Shown piece after piece: positions 44,201 to 58,400 of a stretch of DNA of 64,000 bases. The translations under genes were made by a program, and so were the position numbers. The stretch covers positions 6,200,001 through 6,264,000 of the forward strand of contig JAKZAN010000005.1 in assembly GCA_023053545.1 (NCBI GenBank), read 5' to 3'. Position 1 is the first letter of the stretch, and every line of letters begins with the position of its first letter. The notes under the pieces were generated by a model. That model saw only the letters and a program-made list of their open reading frames with translations. It was not told the DNA's origin and did not search any database. This DNA comes from Lepidurus packardi (taxonomy: Eukaryota > Arthropoda > Branchiopoda > Notostraca > Triopsidae).

Positions 44201-47090
44201 GCTGCAAGAGGAACAAATTATCTCGTTTACTCCCCGTAATCGTGTAACTTCTGATGGAGGTGCTCTACCCTTTCATGACAACATAAAAGGGAACAAAAAG
44301 ATACCCTAGCAGACCGGGCAAGGAGTACGCTATTTTAGGGCGCCTTTTTGGCTTAATGGAGGCAGCACATGATGGTCAACGTCATCTGCGAAACTCCATT
44401 CTTAACTTAAGAAAGAAACGATTTTTTTTCTCCATTGTCACTTAGAAAGAGCTCTACTTTTTTTCTGTGTCCTTTTTTTTAGTTGAGGCACCAGGTGATG
44501 CACTTTCTTATTGAAAGGAGCGTTTACGACTACATGAAAGCAGCGTTTTTTTTACTCTGTTATTGCTTTTCTATTGAAATAGTAGGATTTAACAGCCCAA
44601 ACTTCTGCAAAGAAAAGCACATATAACAAAGAAATATGAGCACAAGTATAAGAAACTACACAGGGCACTCTAGGATCTCCTTTGACCCTCCGATCAGAAA
44701 AAATAAGGTACGGGAAAATGGTTGACCTGGATGGCAGGAGTAAAGAAGCTTGACAGATTTCTCACCGCTTTACTGCAAGTTATCCCTAGAGAAAAGACAC
44801 GCCCTCTCTATGAGAATCTGTAGGCTTTGGGTACACATGTGATGGAATGGCATTTGAAATATGTGGTACGAAACGCGGTACGTATATTCAAACAAGTAGC
44901 GTATTGACACCTTCCGAAAACAGAGCAGAGGATTTCCAATTCCACGCCAAGATTGCCAGTACAGGATCTACATGAGAGTCCCGCAATTGAGAAAGTATGA
45001 GATCTAAAAAAAAGATCGAGGAAATCTAGTTCGACAAAAGATTAAATATTGTCTTCCATTCGTCAATCATTTGTTTTTTTTTCTCTAGCATATTGTATAT
45101 CTCTGTAACGGCTGTTGTTCAGGCCAAAACCTTTGGTATATTCTAGTAAATTTTGAGGGATACTACCAAATTAGGTTCACCGATCCTAGACTTCACAACT
45201 GCCATACCAGCGGTCATGGTTATGCAAATGTCCTGCATGGCAGAAGATAGGGGAAGGTTATAAACCGGCAAATGACAAGGCAAACTTTTCCTTTTACTGT
45301 TAAAGATAGTAGACACCAGCAAGCTTTGAGTCTAACTATACCAAACCAATATTAAAACTCCGCAATATGCTTTGATCACGATAACATGTTTTACGTAGCT
45401 GCACGGAAGGCAACACGATGGCTAATCCGATTTGCCACTCGCAGAATTTTGCAATGGTGCTTTAGAAGTGTGGAACATTGCTTTCTGAGTCGCGGGTTCG
45501 TTAAGATGAAACGGCAGAGACAGTTAAATGCACTATCTGCAGTGTAACCATGACTCTTTCGCAATTTGCATATCACTCAGGCTTTCTATGAAGTTACCTA
45601 AATCCCTAACAGAAATTCATTTACAGGGAAATTCTGATCGATAATTCGATCTTCAACCCTGGCCAAAAACATTTCTGGTGTGACGTCACTTAATTCTCCA
45701 TTTTGCTTATTTGCTAGCTATGCAAATGTACTTCACCTCCTTAGTGAACTCCTACGAAACTTCATTGAGATACCCAGCCTAAAATAATCACATAGTATAG
45801 CGTTCCTAGACGTATATCTTCGTAGCATTTTCCCATGTTATTCGTCGTAACATACTCCCATGTTAAATACCTTTCAAGGTGTGGGGCTTTTACAAAAATT
45901 ACATTTGAATGTGCTGTACCCAAACGTCCTTACGGACAAATCAATTGCAAAGCAAGCCGGAAATCCTCATTCAATACAGCCCACGTGGGCAAGAACTTTA
46001 TGTCCGATAGAGATAATGCTACAGGGGCGTTTTCATAGCTAAGAGTCAACGAAAACACTTGCATGTAAAGAACAATGCAGTTTCCAGCTGCCAAAAACAT
46101 TTCAAGCAACTTTGTATAGCTTCCTACATACCCTGGTAAAACAAAGTATAATGCTTATGTTTGCCAGTTAGTCTTATTTGGATGTGGGGTAACACCCCAA
46201 GTAAATTATCACCTCCCAAAAAGTTTTCTGGGATGTAAAGGGACGTTTAAAGAGGAACGCTACTTTTGACTTATTTTTTTATATCTTGGCGGGAGTTTCT
46301 GCCTGAAGCAGCAGCACAAGTGCAAACACAGCAATGGACTCAATAGCTGCTTCTCTTTTCTCGTTCCGAGGCCAAAAAAAGATAGAAAAAAGGGCGGCAA
46401 ACACCAGCGCGTCCTTTTGGTTTTGTTTTCCTTCCCCTCTTCATCCTGACGTGATGGCAGCTAAATTTGTTTCCATCAAGAACTAAAACCATTTCTTCTG
46501 CAGACGCCAAAGCAAGTAACGAGCAAAGAAAAAGGAACTAATAACCTTCGTTGCTCATTTCCGTAAGCGACCACGAAAACTAGCAAGCATCACACGTCAC
46601 ACCTTCCCCTCTCATAATGAAGCAAAAGCTGGCAATGGACGCAGTTTCCTGAGAAAAGCGTCATATTTTGTTTGCCTTGACTGCTAATTCCCGCATTTTC
46701 TTCCCCTAGCGCCACTTCTTTTCTTTTTCTTCGTCGTCTTGAAAGAGTCGGAATTGCTTCGCAAAGCTTTCCCTCCCCTAACCCTACCCCAAGCCAAACC
46801 AATGTTAAAATGCCCCTCCGTTTTGGGCCTTGCTGTGTGTTGCCAAGGCTGGCAACTTGACGACCTCTTCGAAAGATGGCTCGGTTCAACAGAACGAGCT
46901 CACCCTTTCCCCGAGCTGCTAAGGAGGAAAATAAAGAAGTCAGGAGCAGCAAAAAAGTAGCAATACACATACACAGGAACACACAGATCTAGCCAAAGCA
47001 TCTTAGATCTTGCCTAGGCTCCGCTTGGGGATCGTCTGGTGTCCTATATTTTGTCAATAGGAATCTTGATTGCTGTTCAAGTTTTTTTCA

Positions 47091-47113
47091 TTTTTTTTTT
47101 TGGGGGGGGGGGG
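47091..47113 (+). repeat. T11 followed by G12 homopolymer junction
   Basis: A run of 11 T is followed directly by 12 G. Homopolymers of this kind are prone to length error, so the count may not be exact. Confidence 0.6.
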
Positions 47114-49477
47114 AGTACTACCCGAAAGCTATTGTAACAAGTATGCAGGGTTCATCTTCAGACGTTATAGAAATGCCTAGGGAGCGGAGTATTAAGTTCA
47201 AGTACGGGCGCATGGCAACGTGGGAAATTGGGTCTCAGTGCACTGGAAGAAAAAAGTGAAAAATAAGAACGACATGAAGGAAATAATAAAAAGTGGTCAA
47301 AAAACGATTCTTTTTCTTTTTGTCTTGTTTAGAAAATTACGACGCAAAACCTAGACTAGCAAATCCTTCTTTGTATCCCCGAGGAAGCGCCAAGAAATGG
47401 TCCAGCTGGTCCACTTTGGCGTAGTGCGTGTCCAGTAACCATGAAAAGATCTTCGGCCAGGGACAGACTCTGCTCTGTAGCTAACAAGGTATGCAATCTC
47501 TCGCCGATGCAAAAACTTGGGCCGGAGCGCTAGATCTCTCGCCCACATTTATCTCTACTTTTTGGATTACTGTTGGAAATATATTTGCGCTGGGACCCAG
47601 TGGGTATATCTTCTCGCTTTCCTGCAAAAGCTAATGGACAAAAGGAGGTTGTTATATTATTTGGGAAGTGCAAGTCAACTCGTTTAATTGTTCCAATCAA
47701 TAAAGTCAATCTTTGTACACACTTAACCTCGTTTTCTTTTGGACCCAATGTTGACTACGCCAGCAAAAACTATATCTAAAAAAATAAAAATAAATCCTAT
47801 TAATGAAGTGAAGAGCTATACTGTTTCCAGAAAATTCGCTTTAGCGCTTCTTAGAAATACATCAAGCCTTAACCTCACTTAGGTTCTCCGCTTCAGTCGA
47901 GGCAGCTCGAGGCTGCGTAGAAAAAAATAAATAAAATACGGAGAGGTAACGTATTATAAGACGGAATTTCTTGCGAATATGTTAAGTGAGTTAAATGTGA
48001 GCTCGAGATACCATAACCCGCTTTTCAGCAGAAATGTTCACAAAGACTTTCTATGAAAAGTTGCCTAGTATTTCACAGTTTAGAAATCTAAATTTCTTGG
48101 ATAGTTAGGAGTTCCAAGTTTGTAAATACAAAAAGTTTTTAAGATATTTATTTCGCAAGTTTGAATATAGTTGCATATCTGACTCAAATTGTCGATTAAT
48201 TGATGGAAAAATATGGAATATAAAAGAACGTTGGCTTAAATATGAATATACTCGAGCGACTTGATCCATTATCCTTTTAACAAAACTTCATAATTGCGTC
48301 AGATATGAATTTTGTATGAAAAAAAACAACCCTGAAACATGTTATCATTTCGTTATAAATCTTTATGATCCACCGTACTTGCTGAATAATTTAAAAATAA
48401 TGTGATACTTTGTTTAACTCACGCACTAAACATCCACAAGCAAATTAAACCAAAAACTCCTACCAAATGATAGTAAATAAATTAAAAAACTGTGTTTTAG
48501 TCAGGCTTTTGTGCCACAAAACGACGTTATTTCCTCTTCGAAGTGCTACGCAACTACATGCTTACAGCAGACAGGGAGGTAGAAATCTACGAGTATAGAG
48601 AATGTTGTTGGGCTCTTTCTGGACAGACTTTCCGCAGTAGACCTGCGCCGCGGAAGCTGAGGTATCTCCACGAGTTTGGGGTTAAGAGTTGAATGAGAAA
48701 ACTCCAGGCATATAGCGGAAGCTGTGGTACTCGCGACTCGCAGTGGCTCTTGAAACTCTCATCAATCAAGACCCCCCCTCTATATCTCTCTACTTACCGC
48801 TCCAATAGACATTCCTATCCAAGACACACATTTTGGGGATTCTCTAAATTCCACTACCTCAGATTTTTAATTTCACATCCGAATTAACAAAAAGAAATGC
48901 GAGTGAAATTACTTGAAATAATTTTCTAACCATTTTTTTAGTGTGTTTGTAATTTAGGGTAGTGTGAGAGTTTTCGGAGTCAATACCTGTCGCCCAAGTT
49001 TCTGAAGCAATTTTTCAAGTGTGAAAACAATTGGATTGGGGTGGCTGTCAGGAAAACTCGTCCGGGCCTCAAGGTGGATGAATGGGTCCGCCGGTCTTCG
49101 GCCCGTACAATCCCCTAAGCTAAAGGTTTTCTTGTCTACGGACTCCTGTCAGTCCTAGTGGTGTTCCATAAATTTCCTCTCTCAGAATTGAAAGTTCACA
49201 ACCCTCATGGCTCCTGAAGCGTTAACCTGGCGTCTTTCCTTTTGTCTTGGGACTCGTGTTCCGGCCAGTACCCCTCGCCAGTCACCGCTTTCCTTCTTTA
49301 TTCAAGAGTGAGGAAACTTCCCCACGTTTCCTCATTTTTTCCTCCTCGCTTACTGTAAAATACACGGTGCCCCAAAACCAAACTTGTGGATGGCAACAGA
49401 TTGAGTGGCTTCGTTCGTCTCTCGCTTTCTCTCGCTATCTCCCTAGTTGTGTTCAAAAACCTACAAACACACGCGTC

Positions 49478-52400
49478 ATGCTTCACCCAGACAATCCAGA
49501 GTACCAGCAGGAGCCATCTCGGACTGGGAACTCTCAAGGGCGGAGCTGGTGTCATTGGGCTGTCAATGCCGATAATGGTGGTTTGGCAAGCAGCTGTAAT
49601 CTTAATAGCACGAATTCATCGAACGGCAGCCATGTCATTGTTCTCGGTGCTGGATCTCCCAGGCCCAAAGCAGCAGATCGGGTGCTTCCAACCCCATTAA
49701 CATCATCATCGCTACCAGTAGACCGCGGGGATCGGCAGCAGCCTCGGCATTATGACTGTAGTAAATACCGGTGCAGAAACGTGTATCAGCCTCGGAGCAG
49801 GTTTGGGTTAGAGCAGGCCTTATCAGCTGGGTACCGACAGCTCGCTGCTGCTGCTCGAGGCAATTTGGGTTTTCATTTCTTGTCGCTCATCTTCTTTTCA
49901 ATCGTGCAAAGCGGCTGGAGCGATCCGGCTGCGGCGGCGGCAACAGGAAAGTTTGGGGGATGGAATCCCACGATGACGACGACGAATTCGCCCGCTACTT
50001 CAACTTCCACTTCGCCCTGGCTCGAAGATCACCATAGACTGATTCGCACACCGGGCGAAATCGTCTTCGGCGGGCTTTTCCCCATGCACGAGCACGACCC
50101 AGACAATCCAGAGTATCCTTGTGGAGCTCTCAAAGAAGAAAAGGGGATTCAGCGACTCGAAGCTATGCTCTACGCGCTAGACCTCCTTAATGCGAACGCG
50201 AGCATTTTGCCTAATATTACCATTGGAAGCGTCATTCTTGATACTTGCTCCAGCGAGACATACGCCTTGGACAAATCCATGGAGTTTGTGCGCTCTTATA
50301 TGAACCGAGTAAGTGTACATGTGGTTTTTTCTTTTTTCTTTTAATAAGAGTATCCTTGTATGAACATGGATACGAAAATTAGCTGCCTACTGCAGTATGC
50401 TAAAGACAGAAGCTTCTTACCAATGTTTCGCAACATGAACCCCAGAAATAATTACACACAGACCCAAATGGAATGAGCTTAATCAAGTAAATATATTCTA
50501 GTACAAGAAAATATACGTAACTTACCAAAATTGTTCATATTCCATTGATGGATATTGGATGGGTAGGAAACTTTGCAGTGAAACGACAATCTTGCGTGAA
50601 ACAATTCAATTTCTGTACTGCTCTGTCATTATTGCACAATTTCCAACAGAAATACTGCAAAGGTGAAGGATATTAGAATCCTGGCAACTCAAAGCGTTCT
50701 TGGTTATTACATTCTCAGTATTATTGAACTCTTGCACCGGTAGAGAGCACATTTTTAGAGGTGCATGCAAAATTTTGACCATTTACGGTCCAAGTAGATA
50801 GAAATTAGAAACAATAAAAAGAAAAGTTTAAAGCTCCTGTATACCTCAGCTCGGTATAGGTGGTTAGCAGGGGAGTTTCGGAACAACTTTTCGAGAAAAC
50901 CAGTACATTTAATATTTTTAGTTACATTAATCTTAAGCTAGTTAACAGGTAGCACAACCAAAGCACATTTTTTTGGTTGAGTAATAAATTAGCAATAGGT
51001 AATCGAAGTTTGCAACTATAAAAAACACGTTGCCTAAAAATCTATCCTTTGCTTATGGTTTTGGTTCTATCTGCTAATAAAAGAAAACTTTTGTGTAAGA
51101 TTGCTTTTAAATTGAACAAAGCCGTTTTCGAGAAATCTTGTTCCGAACTTTCGATGACATGATTTGAGAAATTGTGCTGCTACAGCAAACTGTGGTGACA
51201 AGTTGTACTTTTCAGAATCAAAACAAGCGTAGAAACTTTGTCGCAATTAGCTATCATTTCTTTGTTTACTTCCTTACGCAAGGCCACAGTATAAAGGTAA
51301 ACCTTTATACTCTGCGTAACAAACATCAGTGCCATTTGTGACTATTTTACGTCAATGGGCTAAGGTATACGGGAGCCTTAAATTGCTATTCTAAAACACC
51401 ACTAATCTTTTTTTCAGACAAATGTGTGTAAAATGCATGAACAAAATCGAAAAAAATCTCTGCTACCTACGAGGGTAAATATTTTCGGGGGCTTAGACAA
51501 CAACAAGCACTTTTAACGAATAAAAAGCTCTCAGCTAGTCTTTCCTCCCCAAACTAGGTAGGCGTGGCTTGAAACCCGCCTCTCTATTCCCGCCAAGAGC
51601 TTTTAGGCAGGAAAAAGGTGAGCGAATATAACCCAATCTGTATGTAAAATAATCTCACAAAACTATAATTTGTAGTAAATTGCCTTCCAAACGCCCTTTA
51701 AGAGTAGGCAATAAGCCAAAAAGGGAGTCAGCTCTAGGTTGGAGAATTTAGTACATATTTTCCCTTTCCATATTTCACTCCTTTTAAAAGCCCAGCAGAG
51801 AAACGAACGATTGAGGCGTTTCAAGGCTCTGAAACAGCCTATATACCTTTTTTTACTGTTCCAACTCGAAAAACTCGGCAAAAAGCCATTTCTATTTTCT
51901 TGCTTGGGTCAACTCAAAAGCTTCTGAAAACCTCTTGAAAAGATCATGGGACTTTTGGTGGGAGCCCCCTAACAAGCAAGAGAGATGTCCCAGGCTCTCT
52001 AAACACATCCAGAGGACAAAAGCTTTTTTTTTTTTATACAAGATGGGGGCTACTATGAAAACGGCCCTGTGTCGGGAAGGTCGACATAAGTCATCATTTC
52101 CTTGGGATTTCCCTAGTCTGTTTTCTAGTTTCCGGAGAGGACTTTGCTTGTAAGCCAAACTTTGAAACGTCCTTACACACATTCTAAATCAGGCCTTGGA
52201 GAGGCGGTTCCTTCTTTTATTTTTTTTTATTCGTCCCAGGCTTCCTAAGAAAGTCCGCCAAGTCTTGACATAATTTTGGCTTTTTGTTGAGCCGAACCTA
52301 TACAGAACAAACACAACATGAAAACGAGAATGCATACAAAAAGTGAGAAGATACAAACAAACAACTAAGCTGAAAAAGCCTCAACTGATAAGGCAATTCT

Positions 52401-55400
52401 TGTAAGGAAGACATGGATCATACACATAGCTGTCATTATGGTTCAGAAGCGGCCGTATTGTTCGCAGGCGATCTTATAAGACAGGATCCCCTCACGGAGG
52501 CCTAGTTTTTGTTGTATTTTTTAGCACTGTCCTTTCAGCTTTCAGCATGGCAGTCCATATCTCAGACTCGACTGGCAAGCTAGTGTAGTGAGTCAAAAGC
52601 TCCGTGTCACTTTTTTAGTGGGGGGAAGTGCATCCCCCTTTTGTTCATTAATGGTAAAAAGTAAAGACTTGCGAGAAAAGTCGACGAGGGATGGCAGGAA
52701 AAGTCGTAGCTGCTGGATCCGTTGATCAAATTCAGTTCCCCACGGATTCATTCAGTTCTGCGCTCCAGGAAAGGTATACATATACCATTCCAGTTTATGT
52801 CTCAGCTTTTGCCCCTTCCTTGTTAACGTATACGAGCGACAGCCAACATACATCGGATTTTCTAGTAACTCCTCCCCCCGCCCCGAAACACGAAAGTGGG
52901 CTTATATCAAAGATAACAAGCAAGAACGTGGAACAACGTAGGTACAAGTTTGTCATAAAGCACTTGAAAGAGAAAATTTTTTATTTTTGACTAGCTTCTA
53001 GGTCTATTGATCGTTACAAAAGCCACCAATCAGAGGAAAACTAGAAAGGATATAACTTGAAAACCAGTGAAAGAAAAGATCATTCTTGTTTCCCAATAGG
53101 ATTGAAAATTGAGATAAATTTATCGGAAACCAAACCAAGGTATGATGTGGTGTTTTCCAAAACTGTATTATATGAGGACCGCTAGAGAGTGCTGTGAAAC
53201 TGTTCATGTATTGACGGGCGTCTGGGATGCTTAGTGAGCGTTTTATACAAGGGCTTATTTTAAAAGTTTTATCCTATTTTATCAACGGTAAAAGATAATA
53301 GTATGATACCCTGACGTCACGCGATGGTGCAAATATGCGGTGGATACGCTGATGTCACTCGGTACCTATATTTTTCCGGTACACCGTAATATGTGGCAAG
53401 GGTTTACACATTCCTTGTAATAAGGAATAATACTGGCGTCTAAAAAATTTCTTTTAAAGTGACATGCGGTGCCCTTTTTTGTTGGGAACTTTTTACTGCC
53501 ACCATCTGTTCTATCCAATTATGGCCAGCACTGCATATTTGTGGAAGCAGGAGACCAGAAGATCAGCCCCAACCCCTGCCACTTTTCACGATAAAAGAAA
53601 AAGTTCTAACAAACAAAATTGTGTCATTCAAGGGCACCTCGAGAATGAAAGCAAACTCGCAAAACTTGCAAACCACGAAAAGAGAAGCGAAAAAACAAGA
53701 ACAAAGAAAAAACGGGTAGGACTTTTGGACTTAACGAACGTCCATTTGTTTCCATCCCAGCTTGAAGGGTTGGGATCCCTATAAGTGAAGCTAAACGATA
53801 ATATATATGCGTTGTCCGGGCTGGAATCTTGGTCAGTAACAGAGACATATACCGAGAGGCAAAAGACACCCCCACAACATCCCAAAGGAGAAAGAAATCG
53901 TTGGTAGAAAATGAGTCTGTTTACCTTCGCTGCCTCTACCAGCTAGGGCCATTAGGATTATTGACACAAGCTCTCCTACTAATCTCAGAGACTGCTGACA
54001 TATGTGACGTCACTTCTATAAACCTAACCCTTCATCTGATGCCACACACAGTACCATTTTTCTACATTTGCTCCCTTTTCCGCCTTTTGATTTGGGTACA
54101 TAAACGAAGGAGAGCTCATAAAGGTTCATGCTCCCACTCGGCTCACATTTACCCCAGAACTATCCCTGGGAGTTGTGTTTGAGGTCACTGTTTACCAGCA
54201 CACTTGTTAAGTCAATGTTTTCTTAGAGCGAACAAAACAGCAAGCTCTCTACGAAGCAGAGAATCTCGCCCCATATCCATACCCATACTATGTTCACGGG
54301 ATATTGGCATTTAAACTTGTGGTCATGACGTCACAGACGCCGTTTGGCGTGGCTTACGCCCTTGTTTCCATGGTCACTGTTTACTATTCGAACAGTAAGT
54401 ACAGTTCTTCGAACTGTACTTACTGTTCGGAAAAATTAGCGACGTCAGAAAGCTAGTTAAAAGTAGATAAGTGAAGCGTATCAAAACTTATTTAGTCATT
54501 TGCAAATTACGGAAAAGGAAATACAGTATATAAAATAGAAACCCAACTGTGTGCTCTGTTTTTAAAAATAAAGTTGACCTTTGGTCGCTATTGCCCGTTA
54601 AGTCTAAGGATTGATCCAATTTGGAATAAGGTAAAGTTTTATAGGTCACGTCCTTCTTATTTCAGTTCTAACGCGCTCATCGTTAAGGGTCCACAACTTT
54701 TAGTACGAGAAGTTGGGGACGTTTGATCGATTCCAAAGCGTGGCTGTACTACTTTGGCTTGATTGACAGGCAAACTTGGGTCACTGACAATCCAAACCCG
54801 ATGAGTTAAGTTAAAAAGAGAGAAGGAGAGGGAGATAGACTGCCAACCAGCTTTCTGGACACTCAATCCACCACTTAACTACTATCGGCCTTTTGTAATC
54901 TATCACCATCAGCCATGCCTGGAAAGAAATTTTGCTTTTTTGCACAGTTAAGGAGAGGAAAAGAAAAGAACTGTGGCAAAAAAGTGTTTGCAACTAAAAA
55001 ACAAACGACTAGCTGTGGAAGCTTCTCCCGCTTCTTGCAGGCGAATTTAATTAAGCGTATGTGGCTGATGCGTAATTCATCTCGATGTAAAGGCAATCGT
55101 CTTTCCGGGAGGGGCCAAACAGACGGCCCCGAATGCTCGTCCGCAGCATTTCTTCCGTTTCGCTGGATTTTAGATTGCTTACAGTCAAGGAAATGTCGGC
55201 TAATATGATTCATCTTATTAACGGGTAAATGGCTGACAAGACACTGCTCGCAATCCAGCTGAAAAACGTGAAATTTTGACAATCCTAAACGTCCTGCAAT
55301 ATATTTTTCCTATGTATATTTACACATTTTTACATTATTGTGCAAAACATACGCGAGTACATTACCAAACGTAAATATCGTATATAGTGTGTCCTTTGGT

Positions 55401-58400
55401 TTCCATGGAAGGTTATATTTGTTGAAAAAATAGTGACTCTCCTCGACCCCTTATATTTCCTGGTTAATTCGATAGTAAGCTAGAGTAACACAACCCACCG
55501 GTTTCCTATGTTATTTTATTTATTTGTCGTTTCTTTACCATGCAGTAAAGTAAATCTACGAAATTCACAGGACATTTTTTAGTAAGTTTTGGAAGGTTCT
55601 CCGCGCAATTTAGCCCAAGCTATTTTCCCGCGTTAAGGTAATACTACGCATAAGGTACTAGAAATGGAAATACCGGCCAAAATTGGAACTTCCGGTGGGT
55701 TTCCGCCGCCAGGGACTATTGAATTACATGCTTCAAGTGTAACAGTCGGTCTGTCTCTTAAAGGAAGAGCGATTACATGGTAATTGTTTATATACGCTAG
55801 AAGGACTATGTTGTAAGCACCACCTGAGCTTTTGCGCAGGTACCGGAAATACAGGGAAGTCCAGTGCTAAGCACGCAATTCAAGTCTAATTACAGGGAAA
55901 AACGATTTCCGCAGTGTTGGTACCAACTACCGCGTCCAAATAATCCCAACTAGCGGTACTCGAGTCGTTCCATTTCCTCTTCTCTGCCAAACAGTTTAAC
56001 TCAAACTACACAGACGGTCAAGAGATTGCCTCCGTTTCCGAAATTCCGTCTCACACCCGCAGACTCCATCCATCATGTGTGCAAAGCTGGAGCTAAAACA
56101 CAACCTTTTCCCTTGCTCTTCTTTCCTTTTCTTTATTTTGGCCGCCAACGACGTAATTTGACACGAGGACCCTTAATTAACTTCCACGTGCTCTAGCAAC
56201 GGAATATCAAACTAAACCAAAACCCCACTTTGGTTAAATCTCCTTGTTTATGCTTAAGCCCCACTATCCAGCTCACTTGCATTTTAATATTCAAATTAGC
56301 ATCTAAAAATAAACAAATTCTTGGAGAAAATTGCGAAAAATAAACGAAATAAATCTATATGGACGTAAGAAATGCACCAAAGTAAAGAGTTTGAAGGACC
56401 ATTCCTTTCTATACAAAAAAAGCATCTAAGTTTGAAAAATCAAAACGTACCAGGTACCATTGTGGCAGAATTCCTAAAAAAAAAATTTAACAAGCCTTAG
56501 GTCTAACTGGAAGTGACGGAGACATCCGTGTCCCCAGCTCAAGAACCCAATTGTCTCTCAACACAATAGTATTATCTTCTTTTTTTAAAAACAGCCTTGT
56601 CCCGGGGTTTTCTTTCGTGCTACCAGAAAACGTAATTTGTGTTGTCTTTCGTTTGGCTTCAGGAGAGGGTAGTGGACGTTTTAGTGAACAAATAAAGCTA
56701 ACTACAGCGGAATTCCCGTGTAAAACGTCCACCCCGATCGGTGACGGGGGGTTGGGGTGGCAATACTCAAGTCTCGGAAAGTTGTCTCAGGCGACGGAAG
56801 CAAAAATAGTAAAAAAATTTTTTTAAATGCGTCTTACCAACATGAAACTCCCGGTAGTCCGTGCCCAAATGGTGTGTATAACAGCAGCACACGAGACTAC
56901 AATAATGAAAATCCACCAGGGACACCCTACAAGAACACGCTTAACTTTGTTCCGTTTTTCTCTGACGTACAAGTCATGGTGTGCTTTTTGTACATCCTGT
57001 AAATTCCTTGTCTTCCCTGGGCATCCCTAAGGAATAAGCCAGACAACGCGGATTTTTTTAAATACAACTTTGAACTAGGTCACTGTTAATAGTGTTACTT
57101 ACCAGTAGTGTCACTTTTAAAGGAGAATAGCCACAAAAAACTTTTTTTTTTTAAAATGGAGCAAAAAATTTAGTTTCGAGTGACATTTTCCTTTTCACCA
57201 TGCGCGAAGTAATAACTAAGTTATTGATGAAAGAAATTTAAAAACTATGATGACGTGGCTTTCTGACGTCACAGACGTATCAATATTTGTAGTATCCGAG
57301 AGCTTTATTTGCTGTTGTAAACACGGGAAGTAAATGGTAACCATGGTAACAAAACGGTCACGCCGTGACACGTGTGTGACGTTATGGCCGAAAGTTTGCA
57401 CGATAGTAACTCGTAAACGGTTATTAACAAAAAGAAGAAATTGAAACACATTGAGTTGAAAGTGAGTTCATTGAAAACGTAGACGACAAGTATGCATCAA
57501 AATCCTAACATGTGACAGTGGTTATTGACACTGTAAGAACTGCCTTTGTCTTGGGATGATTTGATAGTTTGAATGGGGAGCAAGAGTTTGGAGATTTCCG
57601 ATTAAGGAACCAACTGTCGTGCTACAATTATGCTAAGCTAAACGTGTTTGCTGCTTGAATAGCAGAGGTTTTGCCAATTTAGTACTTAAAGTTATTGGGT
57701 TCCAACACCAAACAATCTCCCTAATGTACATTTGGAATGTTCTAACTTTGTTGACGGGACTTTTATAGGGAAAGTTAATGAATACAGTGCCAAAATTAGT
57801 CTATATTGACCAAGCAGCTGTTTATTCATACAAGATCAACAGAATCCCGTTGGCTGTAAGTACTACACTGGAAATAAAGTATGTTCCTTTCATTGGAGCT
57901 TCGAAATTACCTTCCACGCGCAGCACTTATTGAAGAAACAAAAATAAGCATTCGTAACCATAGGACGTAGAAGCAATTCCACAAGAATACTATCAATGTG
58001 TTCGTTCTTCCAGTGGCAATCACTTCACTTTTAAGTCATAAACGGGGTCTTCTTTATTCCTAATCTTCCCTAAGCGTCTCCGGGGAAGAATATGACAGAA
58101 TACGACCGAACAGGGCAGCCAAATTCCGAGTTCTTGGAACTCGGAAATATACTTCAACTTATTTACTTTCCAAATCCTCTTGAATCAAAAACTTCAAAAA
58201 TAGCGGAAGCGTACTCTCCGGCTCATAGAAAAGCCACCGAGCGAAGCAAAATGAAGAGTAACGCTAGGTGCAACACTCGCTCGGTATACGATTCATTTAT
58301 TCATTATTAGGTCACTGTGCTATTACTAAAACGACAGGCCGAAATAAGGCTTTGAGTTCCGGCTGCCTCTACGGAAACATGGTTAGCTAAAATATTTTGA

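Larger units (their letters stand above)
39922..49477. other. 9.5-kb intergenic region between the two receptor genes
   Basis: No firm gene on either strand. One orphan exon-like segment lies at 41152-41256 and a T/G homopolymer pair at 47091-47113. A TGACGTCA lies at 45681-45688. The part just before 49478 has an open frame back to a TAA at 49223 and may be the leader of the second receptor gene. Confidence 0.4.

Noticed and set aside
46590..46982. Minus-strand 130-codon frame with a hydrophobic, signal-like N terminus
   Set aside because: The rest is low-complexity Arg/Gly-rich sequence without motifs, splice partners or neighbours. A chance frame is more likely.
54875..55282. Minus-strand 135-codon frame with several Cys and His
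   Set aside because: The Cys/His spacing fits no zinc-binding pattern, and a frame of similar length is open on the other strand.
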